The translations under genes and the position numbers were made by a program. Below are positions 8,134-15,322 of a stretch of 20,105 bases of DNA, one piece after another. Each line of letters opens with the position of its first letter. Within the stretch, counting starts at the first letter, position 1. The stretch is from Chitinophagaceae bacterium (GTDB taxonomy: Bacteria; Bacteroidota; Bacteroidia; Chitinophagales; Chitinophagaceae): NCBI GenBank assembly GCA_003167015.1, contig PMUF01000292.1, positions 988 through 21,092 of the forward strand, written 5' to 3'. A model generated the notes under the pieces. That model was not told the origin of the DNA, made no database searches, and worked only from the letters and a program-made list of their open reading frames with translations.

Positions 8134-8208
8134 GGGAGTTTAGCTCAGTTGGTTCAGAGCATCTGCCTTACAAGCAGAGGGTCGGGGGTTCGAACCCCTC
8201 AACTCCCA
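8134..8208 (+). tRNA. tRNA-Val (anticodon TAC)
   Basis: This is a 75-nt cloverleaf. The acceptor stem GGGAGTT pairs with AACTCCC (8201-8207) and A8208 is the discriminator. The anticodon stem TCTGC/GCAGA encloses the loop CTTACAA with anticodon TAC at 8169-8171, and the T-arm carries GGTTCGAACCC. The 3' CCA is not encoded. It stands alone, with its own promoter and terminator. Confidence 0.97.
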
Positions 8209-8211
8209 CAG

Positions 8212-8239
8212 AAGCCTTCGAGATTTCGAAGGCTTTTTT
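8212..8239 (+). terminator. Intrinsic terminator of tRNA-Val
   Basis: A 10-bp stem AAGCCTTCGA / TCGAAGGCTT around loop GATT is followed by a T-run (T to 8239). It begins only three bases after the tRNA. Confidence 0.9.
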
Positions 8240-8302
8240 ATTTTCGATTGGACGTGGTGGTTACTCATTTGGTTTGAGCGATTGTCAAATGGTGGCCGAG
8301 CG

Positions 8303-8812
8303 CTAACCGTAAGTAAGGTCGGTGCTCTGTCCGACCTCGATAATATAACCGTCAGGATCGCGGATGTAGCAGCGGATCTCGCCGTACTTGGGGATCGGCT
8401 CCGTGATGAACTCGGCTCCCCGGCTTTTCCATAATTCATAACACGCTTGAATATCCGCAACACGGATATTCATAAAGCTGTTGATCTTGTCAGGATCGGG
8501 GACGCTCAGCGTTACCGTCGGCTTGTCCGGGGTCGGGCCACCTCCGACGTTGACAAGGAGCCACGTATTCGCGAACTGAACGTAAGCTGGTGCGCCGCTG
8601 CTGTCCCCTCTGCTCAGAATATGACCGCCGAAAACCTTTTCGTAGAAGCGAGCTGATAGGTCGATGTCGGCGACGGTGAGGAAGTGTGCGACGGTGAACC
8701 CCTCCCGCGGCGGCATCTCAAAGCTTTTCTGTCCGACTTGTACGGTGTTCGATGATGACGCCGATTCCGACAAAGATTGCTCATCCGCTGTTTTTTGTTC
8801 TTTCGTATTCAT
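8303..8812 (-). CDS. VOC (glyoxalase/bleomycin-resistance fold) family protein, intact copy
   Basis: A 169-residue protein of the vicinal-oxygen-chelate superfamily, metal enzymes or binding proteins that act on small reactive or aromatic compounds. After an odd Ser/Glu/Gln-rich N-terminal extension (about 1-35), one VOC domain runs from FTVAHFLTVADI to YIIEVGQST. It has the usual repeat parts: FYEKVFGG, WLLVNVGGG, the region MNIRVADIQACYELWKSRGAEF, and the closing RCYIRDPDGYIIEVGQ, whose final Glu is a typical metal ligand. Substrate is unknown. Upstream on this strand, TTG-N21-TAACTTAG is a loose promoter match conserved in the second copy. A frameshifted near-identical copy lies at 14857-15322 in the same orientation. 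The gene converges with tRNA-Val. Confidence 0.88.
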   Translation of the reverse strand: MNTKEQKTADEQSLSESASSSNTVQVGQKSFEMPPREGFTVAHFLTVADIDLSARFYEKVFGGHILSRGDSSGAPAYVQFANTWLLVNVGGGPTPDKPTVTLSVPDPDKINSFMNIRVADIQACYELWKSRGAEFITEPIPKYGEIRCYIRDPDGYIIEVGQSTDLTYG

Positions 8813-8877
8813 ACCTGTTGGTGATTAGTTGTTTGAGACCTAAGTTACCAAAAATTGAAAGCAAATTGCAACACAAA
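8312..8877 (-). repeat. Duplicated VOC segment, copy 1 (direct repeat)
   Basis: The block from AGTAAGGTCGGT (gene 3' end) through the upstream AGCAAATTGCAACACAAA region is repeated at about 14863-15388 in the same orientation. Similarity covers the coding region and about 65 bp of 5' non-coding DNA. Boundaries are estimated by eye. Confidence 0.75.
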
Positions 8878-8892
8878 CCAATTAAAAAATTA

Positions 8893-8909
8893 TGCCACTG
8901 ATCATGGCA
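8893..8909. promoter_or_regulatory. Imperfect palindrome, possible activator or operator site
   Basis: TGCCActgatcaTGGCA is an inverted repeat with 5-bp outer arms and a TGATCA core. It lies about 160 bp before the predicted sigma-54 transcript start (about 9069), a usual distance for an enhancer site. A second perfect palindrome GACATGTC lies at about 8945. The rest of 8813-9042 holds the VOC upstream region and nothing else I can name. Confidence 0.3.
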
Positions 8910-9042
8910 AGCGCCCGCTTTTATCTTTGGCCTTGGATGCGATGACATGTCCATTCGTAAATATGCGACAGCGAACACGATACACCGTCAAATAATATCC
9001 GCCGGACTTTGATCTTCCATTGACCTTCAAACCTTTCCGCAA

Positions 9043-9058
9043 TGGCATTTGATTTGCA
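9043..9058 (+). promoter_or_regulatory. Sigma-54 (-24/-12) promoter of the oxidoreductase gene
   Basis: TGGCATTTGATTTGCA matches the sigma-54 consensus TGGCACG-N4-TTGCA. TGGCA (9043-9047) and TTGCA (9054-9058) are intact, with GG and GC in the required register, 12 bases apart start to start. Transcription would begin near 9069, which places an upstream ATG at 9059 outside the message and supports the start at 9098. A sigma-54 activator gene lies 2 kb downstream. Confidence 0.75.
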
Positions 9059-9097
9059 ATGCACTCACACTACGACTATCACTTATTAAATCAGTTT

Positions 9098-10039
9098 ATG
9101 ATACAAGAAAAGGAATTCAAGGCAGTAAAATTCGATCACTATGGCGGCATCGATGTGCTCCACATTTCTGAGCTTCCCTTGCCTGCTCCGGGTAACGGCG
9201 AGGTGTTGGTAAAGGTAAAAGCAGCGGGGATCAATCCGATCGAGACGAAGATCCGGGAGGGGCTTTTGGCCGTCCGCTGGCCGGCCACCTTTCCTGAGGG
9301 GGAGGGCAGCGACTTCGCCGGGGTGGTGGCCAGCGTTGGCCCACTGGTCAACATCTTTGCTGTAGGCGATGAAGTCATCGGCTTCACAAATAACCGTGCC
9401 AGCCATGCCGAATATGTGCTTGTACCGATGGAGCAGCTCACCCCCCGCCCCCCGCAAGTGCCCTGGGAGCAGGCGGGCGCCCTCTTCACGTCCGGGTCGA
9501 CAGCTTATGAAACGGTGAGGGCCGTTTCACTGAAAAAGGGCGAAACAGTGGTCGTTTCGAGCGCCGCCGGAGGCGTGGGCTCGATCGCTGTGCAACTGGC
9601 CGCACGTGTCGGGGCTCGGGTCATCGGCCTGGCGAGCGAAGACAACCATGCCTGGTTAAAGGAAAAGGCGGTCATCCCCATCGACTTTGTTGGCGACGTA
9701 GCCGAAAAGATCAAAGCGGCCGCCGGCGGCCCGATCGACGCCTTTATCGATACCTACGGTCATGGATATGTGGATCTGGCCATCCAGCTGGGCATAAAGC
9801 CCGACCGGATCGATACGATCGTCGACCCCGACCATGAAGCCGTCAAAAAATATGGGGTCAGGAATGACGGTAGTATGGGGGCCGCAACGGCCCAGGTGCT
9901 CGCCGAGCTTGCGGCGCTTATTGAGCAAGGTCGACTCGAGATCCCGATCGCGCATGTCTACAAACTCGACCAGGTTCGTGAAGCCTTCGCCGAGCTGGAG
10001 CAGCATCATACGCATGGCAAGATCGTGCTGGAGCCGTAA
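9098..10039 (+). CDS. Zinc-independent NADP(H)-dependent quinone oxidoreductase / enone reductase (MDR family)
   Basis: A 313-residue medium-chain reductase of the zeta-crystallin/quinone oxidoreductase group. These enzymes reduce quinones or alpha,beta-unsaturated carbonyls with NAD(P)H in the cytoplasm. An N-terminal GroES-like domain (about 7-120) includes VKVKAAGINPIETKIREG and GSDFAGVV. The Rossmann part has SSAAGGVGSIAVQLA (AAGGVGS 156-162) and ends with GRLEIPIAHVYKLDQVREAF. The structural-zinc Cys cluster is absent. I chose ATG 9098 over ATG 9059 because the sigma-54 promoter puts the transcript start near 9069; no clear Shine-Dalgarno is present. The family's own N-terminus usually starts near KAVKFDHYGG, close to the chosen start. 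It precedes the broken egtD-like gene by 42 bp. Substrate is not predictable. Confidence 0.9.
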   Translation: MIQEKEFKAVKFDHYGGIDVLHISELPLPAPGNGEVLVKVKAAGINPIETKIREGLLAVRWPATFPEGEGSDFAGVVASVGPLVNIFAVGDEVIGFTNNRASHAEYVLVPMEQLTPRPPQVPWEQAGALFTSGSTAYETVRAVSLKKGETVVVSSAAGGVGSIAVQLAARVGARVIGLASEDNHAWLKEKAVIPIDFVGDVAEKIKAAAGGPIDAFIDTYGHGYVDLAIQLGIKPDRIDTIVDPDHEAVKKYGVRNDGSMGAATAQVLAELAALIEQGRLEIPIAHVYKLDQVREAFAELEQHHTHGKIVLEP

Positions 10040-10081
10040 AAGCGAAATAATATAAATCCCACAGTTCAAAGCAAAGCTATT

Positions 10082-10835
10082 ATGACGACAAGCACCATGA
10101 CCGAAACCGTACAGTCAACGCAATTTGGAACGGAGATACTCGCTGGACTGAGAGCGATGCCGAAATACCTGCCATCCAAATATTTTTATGACAAAGCAGG
10201 CGATCGGATATTCCAGGAGATCATGAACTGTGATGAATATTATTTGTTTGCCTGCGAATTGGAGATCTTCCGGAAACGAACGGCGGAATTGGCGGCCGCG
10301 ATAATGGAGCCCCGGAGCCCGTTTGATCTCATCGAGCTCGGACCCGGCGATTGCAAAAAATCGGCTTACCTGCTGCGACACCTGGTTCTGGCCGGCGCCG
10401 GCTTCACCTATATCCCGATCGATATCTCGTCGAATGTCATCAACCACTTACAGACAGAGTTCCCGATGAAAATAGCGGGATTAACCGTTAGGGGTCACGA
10501 AGAGATTTAACCTCAATTTGCTGCAACGTATCAACCGCGAACTGAACGCGAATTTCGACATTGGGCAATTCGAGCACTTTCCGGTGTACGACCGAGTCTC
10601 AGGCGCCTGTAAAAGCTATCTGATCAGCATGGCCGATCAGCAGGTCACGCTGTGGTCCGATGGTGGTGAGCAACGCATCCGGTTCGTGCGCAACGAGGAA
10701 ATTTTTATGGAGATCTCTCAAAAGTACCGGATTGACCAGGTGGATCATCTGGCGTACGGGGCGTTTTTCAAGCCGGTGCAGCGATTTTATGACAACCGGG
10801 GATGGTTCGTGGACGCCCTCTGGTGCGCTGTTTGA
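10082..10835 (+). pseudogene. egtD-like L-histidine N-alpha-methyltransferase, internally deleted
   Basis: Intact EgtD-type enzymes (about 320 residues) trimethylate histidine with SAM, the first step of ergothioneine synthesis. The first piece (10082-10510, 142 aa) has the family N-terminus (MPKYLPSKYFYDKAG, EIMNCDEYYL) and SAM motif ELGPGD (85-90), then stops at TAA after TVRGHEEI. The second piece resumes in another frame at about 10503 with RFNLNLLQRINREL and runs to a normal C-terminus (GWFVDALWCAV, stop 10833-10835). The family's middle, with the LFLGSNIGN and GFDLKKD blocks, about 70 codons, is gone. So this is an internal deletion that also breaks the frame, not a simple sequencing slip. 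No egtB partner is visible. It lies downstream of the oxidoreductase, possibly on the same transcript. Confidence 0.85.
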
Positions 10836-10907
10836 TGTACTACTCACGCATTTTTTCCTTTTTTACCGACATTATTCTTCAACCTGATCGACTGCAAAGA
10901 AGAGGCT

Positions 10908-10939
10908 TTTGCCAGCTTTGTCATTTTTAAGTATATTTG
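10908..10939 (+). promoter_or_regulatory. Bacteroidota-type promoter upstream of the sigma-54 activator
   Basis: TTTG at 10908-10911, a 20-base spacer and TATATTTG at 10932-10939. It would give a leader of about 280 bases before ATG 11224. It may serve the activator or be left over from a lost gene. Confidence 0.55.
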
Positions 10940-11009
10940 GAGTACCCGGACGATTTGACATCCCGGAACGGTTTAAATAATTCTAAATTATTGAGTACTT
11001 TCTCCGCCG

Positions 11010-11057
11010 ACCTGTATTTGAACTAAGTAACCTACCTGTATTTGAACTGAGCAACCT
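11010..11057 (+). repeat. 24-bp tandem repeat (two copies plus a partial third)
   Basis: Units 11010-11033 and 11034-11057 both begin ACCTGTATTTGAACT and end AACCT, differing at two bases. A decayed third unit follows (CCTGTATTTGG, about 11067-11077). It lies in the 388-bp gap 10836-11223 upstream of the activator gene and could hold binding sites for a regulator. Apart from this and the promoter at 10908-10939, the gap shows no gene. Confidence 0.7.
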
Positions 11058-11223
11058 ACATGTATTCCTGTATTTGGCTAACCGGAAAAGCAAAAGCCCC
11101 TACAACCCCGAGGTCACTTTTTCTTTCAAACGGTATTACATAAGCGCCATTTCCACCCGCCGAACTCTTTGGGAACAACGTCATTCAAAATCCAGGATAA
11201 TAAGACCTTTAAATTTAACCACT

Positions 11224-12231
11224 ATGCAGCTCCAGGAAGAACAAATAAGCCTCAGAGAAGGCTTCGACACCAATCAGGATTTTCCTGAAATCATCGGTAA
11301 AAGTTCAGAGCTTCAGCATACACTGAGGCTGATTTCAAGGGTAGCGCCAACGAATAGCACGGTGCTGGTATTGGGGGAGACCGGGACAGGAAAGGAATTG
11401 GTCGCCCGGGCCATCCATGATAACTCATCACGTAAAACCAAAACGATGGTCAAGGTGAATTGCGCGACCTTGCCCCCTAACCTCATCGAATCCGAATTGT
11501 TTGGATACGAGCGAGGCAGCTTTACCGGCGCAACGAATCGAAGGGTGGGCAAATTCGAACGGGCGCATTACAGTACGCTTTTTCTGGATGAAATAGGTGA
11601 ATTGCCGCTGGCATTACAGGTTAAACTACTTCGCGCTTTGCAGGAAAAGGAGATAGAACGAATTGGAGGCCATAATACAATACAGGTTAATGTCCGGATC
11701 ATTGCCGCTACCAACCACAACCTGGAAGAGGAGGTGGAGGCAGGCAGGTTCAGGGCCGACCTTTACTACCGGCTGAATATATTCCCCATTAGCCTGCCGG
11801 CGCTCAGAAGCAGGCGTGAGGATATTCCCGTGTTAGCAGCTCATTTTATCCAAAAACTTTCAAAAAAAGTAGGGATAAAGATCACTAAGATCAGCAAGTA
11901 TGTTTTTGAACAGATCATGGATTACGACTGGCCGGGGAATGTACGGGAGCTCGAACATGTCATTGAACGAAGCATCTTGTTGTCTGATGACAATTTTCTC
12001 AGTAAAATTTACCTTCCGGATAAAAGGCAAAAGTGTTTAGCCACAGCAGCGGAAGACGGGTTGGTTATGAAAACGATCGAAGAGAACGAACGAGACCACA
12101 TCGTCAAAGTGCTCAAATACTGCAAAGGGAAAGTGGCCGGATTCGCAGGAGCTGCAAAATACCTGGGGATCCCCCCCAGTACATTGTCCTCGAAACTTAA
12201 ACGGCTGGGAATACAAAAGGCCTATCATTAG
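11224..12231 (+). CDS. Sigma-54-dependent activator lacking an N-terminal sensor domain (AAA+ plus Fis HTH)
   Basis: A bacterial enhancer-binding protein that uses ATP to open sigma-54 promoters. The 335-residue product holds only the AAA+ core and DNA-binding domain: Walker A GETGTGKE (51-58), the sigma-54 contact loop GSFTGA (98-103, first Ala of GAFTGA replaced by Ser), Walker B LFLDEIGE (119-126), sensor I RIIAATN, arginine finger region RADLYYR (177-183), and a Fis-type HTH (GAAKYLGIPPSTLSSKLKRLGI split over the last 30 residues). Relatives in Bacteroidota usually carry GAF-type sensor domains before this point. Here the protein starts at the linker QLQEEQISLRE. The frame is open upstream only from a TTG at 11074, and that extension looks unrelated, so ATG 11224 is preferred. 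It may be an N-terminally truncated copy, possibly unregulated. Likely targets are the sigma-54 sites at 9043 and 12353. Confidence 0.88.
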   Translation: MQLQEEQISLREGFDTNQDFPEIIGKSSELQHTLRLISRVAPTNSTVLVLGETGTGKELVARAIHDNSSRKTKTMVKVNCATLPPNLIESELFGYERGSFTGATNRRVGKFERAHYSTLFLDEIGELPLALQVKLLRALQEKEIERIGGHNTIQVNVRIIAATNHNLEEEVEAGRFRADLYYRLNIFPISLPALRSRREDIPVLAAHFIQKLSKKVGIKITKISKYVFEQIMDYDWPGNVRELEHVIERSILLSDDNFLSKIYLPDKRQKCLATAAEDGLVMKTIEENERDHIVKVLKYCKGKVAGFAGAAKYLGIPPSTLSSKLKRLGIQKAYH

Positions 12232-12352
12232 TCTTGTACGGTAGGAGAGTGAAAAGATGACGGGTCGTTTTGTTTTCGTTTAATTACGATCAGTCGGGGT
12301 ACATTAGTTGTCTATTTGTTCAGAAGTGATTGATCTTTACGTTGTTGGAGAA

Positions 12353-12368
12353 TGGCACAATAATTACC
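12353..12368 (+). promoter_or_regulatory. Near-consensus sigma-54 promoter of the epoxide hydrolase gene
   Basis: TGGCACAATAATTACC: the -24 element TGGCAC is perfect and the spacing is right, but the -12 element reads TTAC instead of TTGC, losing the G of the near-invariant GC. The start would be near 12379, 18 bases before ATG 12397. The activator gene ends 121 bp upstream. It may be a weakened or non-functional site. Confidence 0.45.
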
Positions 12369-12396
12369 AGTCAATGGGTATTAAAAAAACATCGCC

Positions 12397-13692
12397 ATGA
12401 AGAAGAATAAAATCACCCAGACCATTCTCACAGGCGCCGTCGCCATGCTCGGCACAACCGGTATTGCCCAACAGGTCACGGCTGTCACTGACAAGATCGT
12501 AGATCCGCCGGCCCGCAGCGAGATCCGTCCGTTTCATGTTCACTTTAGTGATGCGGCGCTGGCCGATCTGCGCCGGCGGGTTCTGGCAACGAATTGGCCT
12601 GACCGCGAATTGGTCGGCGATCTTAGACAAGGCCTGCAGCTCGAGACGATGAAAAAGCTCGCGCACTATTGGGCGACAGAATATAACTGGCGTAAGATCG
12701 AGGCAACCCTTAACGCCCTTCCCCAATTTATTACGAACATCGATGGTGTGGACATACACTTTATTCATGTGCGTTCCAAGCAAAAGAATGCGCTCCCCAT
12801 TATCATTACGCATGGCTGGCCCGGCTCGATCATCGAGCAGTTGAAGGTCATCGGACCGCTCACCGATCCTACTGCCTATGGTGGCAAGGCGGAAGATGCC
12901 TTCGACGTCGTTATTCCGTCGCTCCCCGGCCACGGTTTTTCCGGTAAGCCCACCGAGCTCGGCTGGGATCCCGTCCGGATTGCACGCGCGTGGATTGTGC
13001 TGATGAAGCGCCTCGGATACACGAGATATGTAGCCCAGGGCGGGGACTGGGGTGATGCCGTAACGGAGCAGATGGCCGTGATCGCTCCCCCTGAATTGTT
13101 GGGCATCCACACCAATATGGCGGCTACGCTTCCACCTGAGGTTTCTAAGGCACTCGCGACAGGCGGGCCGACACCGGAAGGGTTGTCGACGCCCGATGAG
13201 CAGCACGCATGGGACCAGCTGAGTAGTTTTTGGAAGACTGGTCTGGGCTATGCTACAGAAATGGCGAACCGCCCGCAGACGCTATACGGACTACAAGATT
13301 CACCCATTGGCCTGGCGGCCTGGATGCTGGACCACGACATCAAGAGCACGGAGCTGATCACACGAGTCTTTGACGGCAAGAGCGAAGGGCTTACCCGGGA
13401 GGACGTCATCAACAACATAACGCTATACTGGTTGACGGGCACCGCCGTTTCATCAGCGCGTCTCTATTGGGAAAACAAGTTGGCCTTCTTCGATATAAAG
13501 CACATTACTATCCCAGTGGCCGTGAGCGCCTTCCCGGACGAGATCTATCAGGCTCCGCGCACCTGGGCGGAAAAGGCATTCCCCCATCTTATTCATTACA
13601 ATAAGCTTCCCAAGGGCGGCCATTTTGCAGCCTGGGAACAGCCGCAAGAATTCTGCGACGAGATCCGCGAGTCCTTTAGGTCGCTTCGCTAG
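12397..13692 (+). CDS. Exported epoxide hydrolase with EHN domain (alpha/beta hydrolase)
   Basis: A 431-residue epoxide hydrolase related to microsomal/juvenile-hormone types; these open epoxides to diols through an enzyme ester. An N-terminal signal peptide (MKKNKITQTILTGAVAMLGT, cleavage near GIAQQ) suggests export to the periplasm. The EHN domain (about 44-155) starts RPFHVHFSDAALADLRRR and holds NWPDRE and YWATEYNWR. The catalytic domain has HGWPG (139-143) forming the oxyanion hole, nucleophile Asp217 in QGGDWGD, an acidic residue region FPDEIY (about 374-380), and His409 in KGGHFAAWEQP. A near-consensus sigma-54 promoter lies upstream. Next to it on the same strand is a second, different alpha/beta hydrolase. 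Epoxide hydrolase activity is likely from the family; the natural substrate is unknown. Confidence 0.9.
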   Translation: MKKNKITQTILTGAVAMLGTTGIAQQVTAVTDKIVDPPARSEIRPFHVHFSDAALADLRRRVLATNWPDRELVGDLRQGLQLETMKKLAHYWATEYNWRKIEATLNALPQFITNIDGVDIHFIHVRSKQKNALPIIITHGWPGSIIEQLKVIGPLTDPTAYGGKAEDAFDVVIPSLPGHGFSGKPTELGWDPVRIARAWIVLMKRLGYTRYVAQGGDWGDAVTEQMAVIAPPELLGIHTNMAATLPPEVSKALATGGPTPEGLSTPDEQHAWDQLSSFWKTGLGYATEMANRPQTLYGLQDSPIGLAAWMLDHDIKSTELITRVFDGKSEGLTREDVINNITLYWLTGTAVSSARLYWENKLAFFDIKHITIPVAVSAFPDEIYQAPRTWAEKAFPHLIHYNKLPKGGHFAAWEQPQEFCDEIRESFRSLR

Positions 13693-13789
13693 CGCCCGCG
13701 ATGTCAAGGTTTTCGACTTCACCTTCGGCTGACTAAACCGTCCGGTACGGATCGCGAACAAGCTATTAAACAAGAAAAATCTATTGAAC

Positions 13790-14863
13790 ATGTGCAACAA
13801 TGACCAGAATCGCCGCCACTTTTTGGGTACGGCTTTGACTCTTGCCGCCGCTCCACTCGGCTTGCTTGGGGGTGTGGTTGCTGCCTCGGGTATGGACAGG
13901 CCGGGGACTCCACGCCGGAAAATGCAGGAAGATCCGACACACAGCAGGCCGGAAAATGATAGGACCCCGGGCCCCCTGAAACAGATCAATGCGGGTCTGT
14001 TGAATGTCGGGTATGCGGAGGCGGGTCCCGCCGATGGCCCCGTGGTCCTGCTGTTGCAAGGTTGGCCCTATGATATTCAAAGCTATGCCGATGTTGCTCC
14101 GTTGCTGGCCGCAAAGGGCTACCGGGTGATCGTGCCGTTCGTGCGAGGCTGCGGCACGACGCAATTTCTTTCCGCTGAAACTTTTCGGAATGGCCAGCCG
14201 GCGGCGGTGGCTCAGGATGTCATCGACCTGATGGATGCGTTGAAGATCGGGAAGGCGATATTCGGCGGTTTCGACTGGGGAGGACGGTCGGCCAATATCG
14301 TCGCGGCGCTATGGCCGGAGCGCTGCAAGGCAATGGTCTCGGTGAGCGGTTACCTGATCGCCAGTGTTGCGGCCAATAAGCTGCCATTGCCGCCGACGGC
14401 CGAATACCAATGGTGGTACCAGTATTACTTCGCTACGGAACGCGGCGCGCTTGGTTACGACAAATACAGGCATGATTTCGGGAAGCTTATCTGGAAGATC
14501 GCCTCTCCGAAGTGGGCCTTTGATGATGCGACGTTCCAACGCACTGCCTCATCCTTCGAAAACCCGGACTACCCCACCATCGTGATTCACAATTACAGGT
14601 TCCGGCTTGGCCTGGTCGATGGCGAGGCAAAATATGCCGACCTCGAAGCCCGGCTTGCGAAACTGCCGGAAATCACCGTTCCGACGATCACCCTCGAAGG
14701 GGATGCCAATGGCGCTCCGCATTACCCCGACGACAGTTCCTATCGCAAAAAGTTCACCGGCAAGTACTCCAACCGGGTCATTACCGGAGGCATCGGACAC
14801 AATCTGCCGCAGGAAGCGCCGGCGGCGTTCGCCCAGGCCATCATCGACGTGGATAGCTATTGA
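13790..14863 (+). CDS. Tat-exported alpha/beta hydrolase (epoxide/haloalkane hydrolase-like)
   Basis: A 357-residue hydrolase; ATG 13790 is preferred over an in-frame TTG at 13784. A twin-arginine signal (NRRHFLGTALTL, then a hydrophobic run to about residue 33) marks export of a folded protein. A Pro/Arg-rich linker leads into the alpha/beta fold. Numbered from the TTG, the motifs are LLQGWPYDIQSY (Gln92), nucleophile Asp164 in FGGFDWGGRSA, Asp307 in LEGDANG, and His339 in GGIGHNLPQEAP. The family's usual HGWP oxyanion motif reads QGWP here. An Asp nucleophile suggests epoxide or haloalkane hydrolysis rather than esterase action. It follows the epoxide hydrolase by 97 bp with no visible promoter, so joint transcription is plausible. 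Its stop overlaps the 3' end of the VOC pseudogene by 7 bp on the other strand. Confidence 0.87.
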   Translation: MCNNDQNRRHFLGTALTLAAAPLGLLGGVVAASGMDRPGTPRRKMQEDPTHSRPENDRTPGPLKQINAGLLNVGYAEAGPADGPVVLLLQGWPYDIQSYADVAPLLAAKGYRVIVPFVRGCGTTQFLSAETFRNGQPAAVAQDVIDLMDALKIGKAIFGGFDWGGRSANIVAALWPERCKAMVSVSGYLIASVAANKLPLPPTAEYQWWYQYYFATERGALGYDKYRHDFGKLIWKIASPKWAFDDATFQRTASSFENPDYPTIVIHNYRFRLGLVDGEAKYADLEARLAKLPEITVPTITLEGDANGAPHYPDDSSYRKKFTGKYSNRVITGGIGHNLPQEAPAAFAQAIIDVDSY

Positions 14864-15322
14864 GTAAGGTCGGTGGTCTGTCCGACCTCGATGATGTAAC
14901 CGTCCGGATCGCGGATGTAGCAGCGAATCTCGCCGTACTTTGGGATCGGCTCCGTGAGGAACTCCGCACCTCGACTTTTCCATAGCTTATAGCAGGCTTG
15001 AATATCCGCAACGCGAATATTCATAAAGCTGCTGATTTTATCCGGGTCGGCGAGGACGCTCAGCGTTACTGTCGGCTTGTCCGGGGTGGGGCCGCCCCCG
15101 ACATTCACGATGAGCCACGTATTCGCGATCAGAATATGCCCGGACGCACCTTGTACTGTCGCCTCTGCTCAGAACGCGGCCGCCGAAGACCTTTTCATAG
15201 AAATCAGCCGATCGATTGATGTCAGCGACGGTAATAAAAAGTGTGATGGTGAACCCGTCCCGGGGGGGCATCTCATAGCTCTTCGGATGCTCATCCGCTG
15301 ATGCTGGTTCTTTCGAATTCAT
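14857..15322 (-). pseudogene. VOC family gene, second copy, disrupted by a frameshift
   Basis: This is a near-identical paralogue of the gene at 8303-8812. The first part (start ATG 15322, MNSKEPASADEHPKSYEMPP) reads through FYEKVFGGRVLSRGDST. It then loses frame at about 15149-15154, where the coding strand reads ACAAGG. Dropping one base there restores GASGHILIANTWLIVNVGGG and the rest to EVGQTTDLTQ. The downstream part (to stop 14857-14859) is about 90% identical to the intact copy by eye. The N-terminal extension is shorter than in copy 1, and the C-terminal residues differ because the stop codon lies outside the duplicated block, inside the end of the neighbouring hydrolase gene. Recent loss is likely, since both halves are still well conserved; a sequencing error cannot be ruled out. 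Confidence 0.85.

Noticed and set aside
8932..8939. TATCTTTG promoter element upstream of the oxidoreductase
   Set aside because: No TTTG at a fitting distance, and it lies 160 bp before the gene. The sigma-54 site explains expression better.
10082..10835. Programmed frameshift joining the two egtD pieces
   Set aside because: About 70 conserved codons are missing, so no frameshift alone would give a complete enzyme, and no slippery site is seen.
11074..11223. N-terminal extension of the sigma-54 activator from a TTG codon
   Set aside because: The extra 50 residues are unlike any sensor domain, overlap the tail of the tandem repeats, and ATG 11224 starts at the conserved linker.
12364..13206. 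280-codon open frame on the minus strand
   Set aside because: It lies fully antisense to the epoxide hydrolase, which has clear catalytic motifs. The antisense translation shows no domain.
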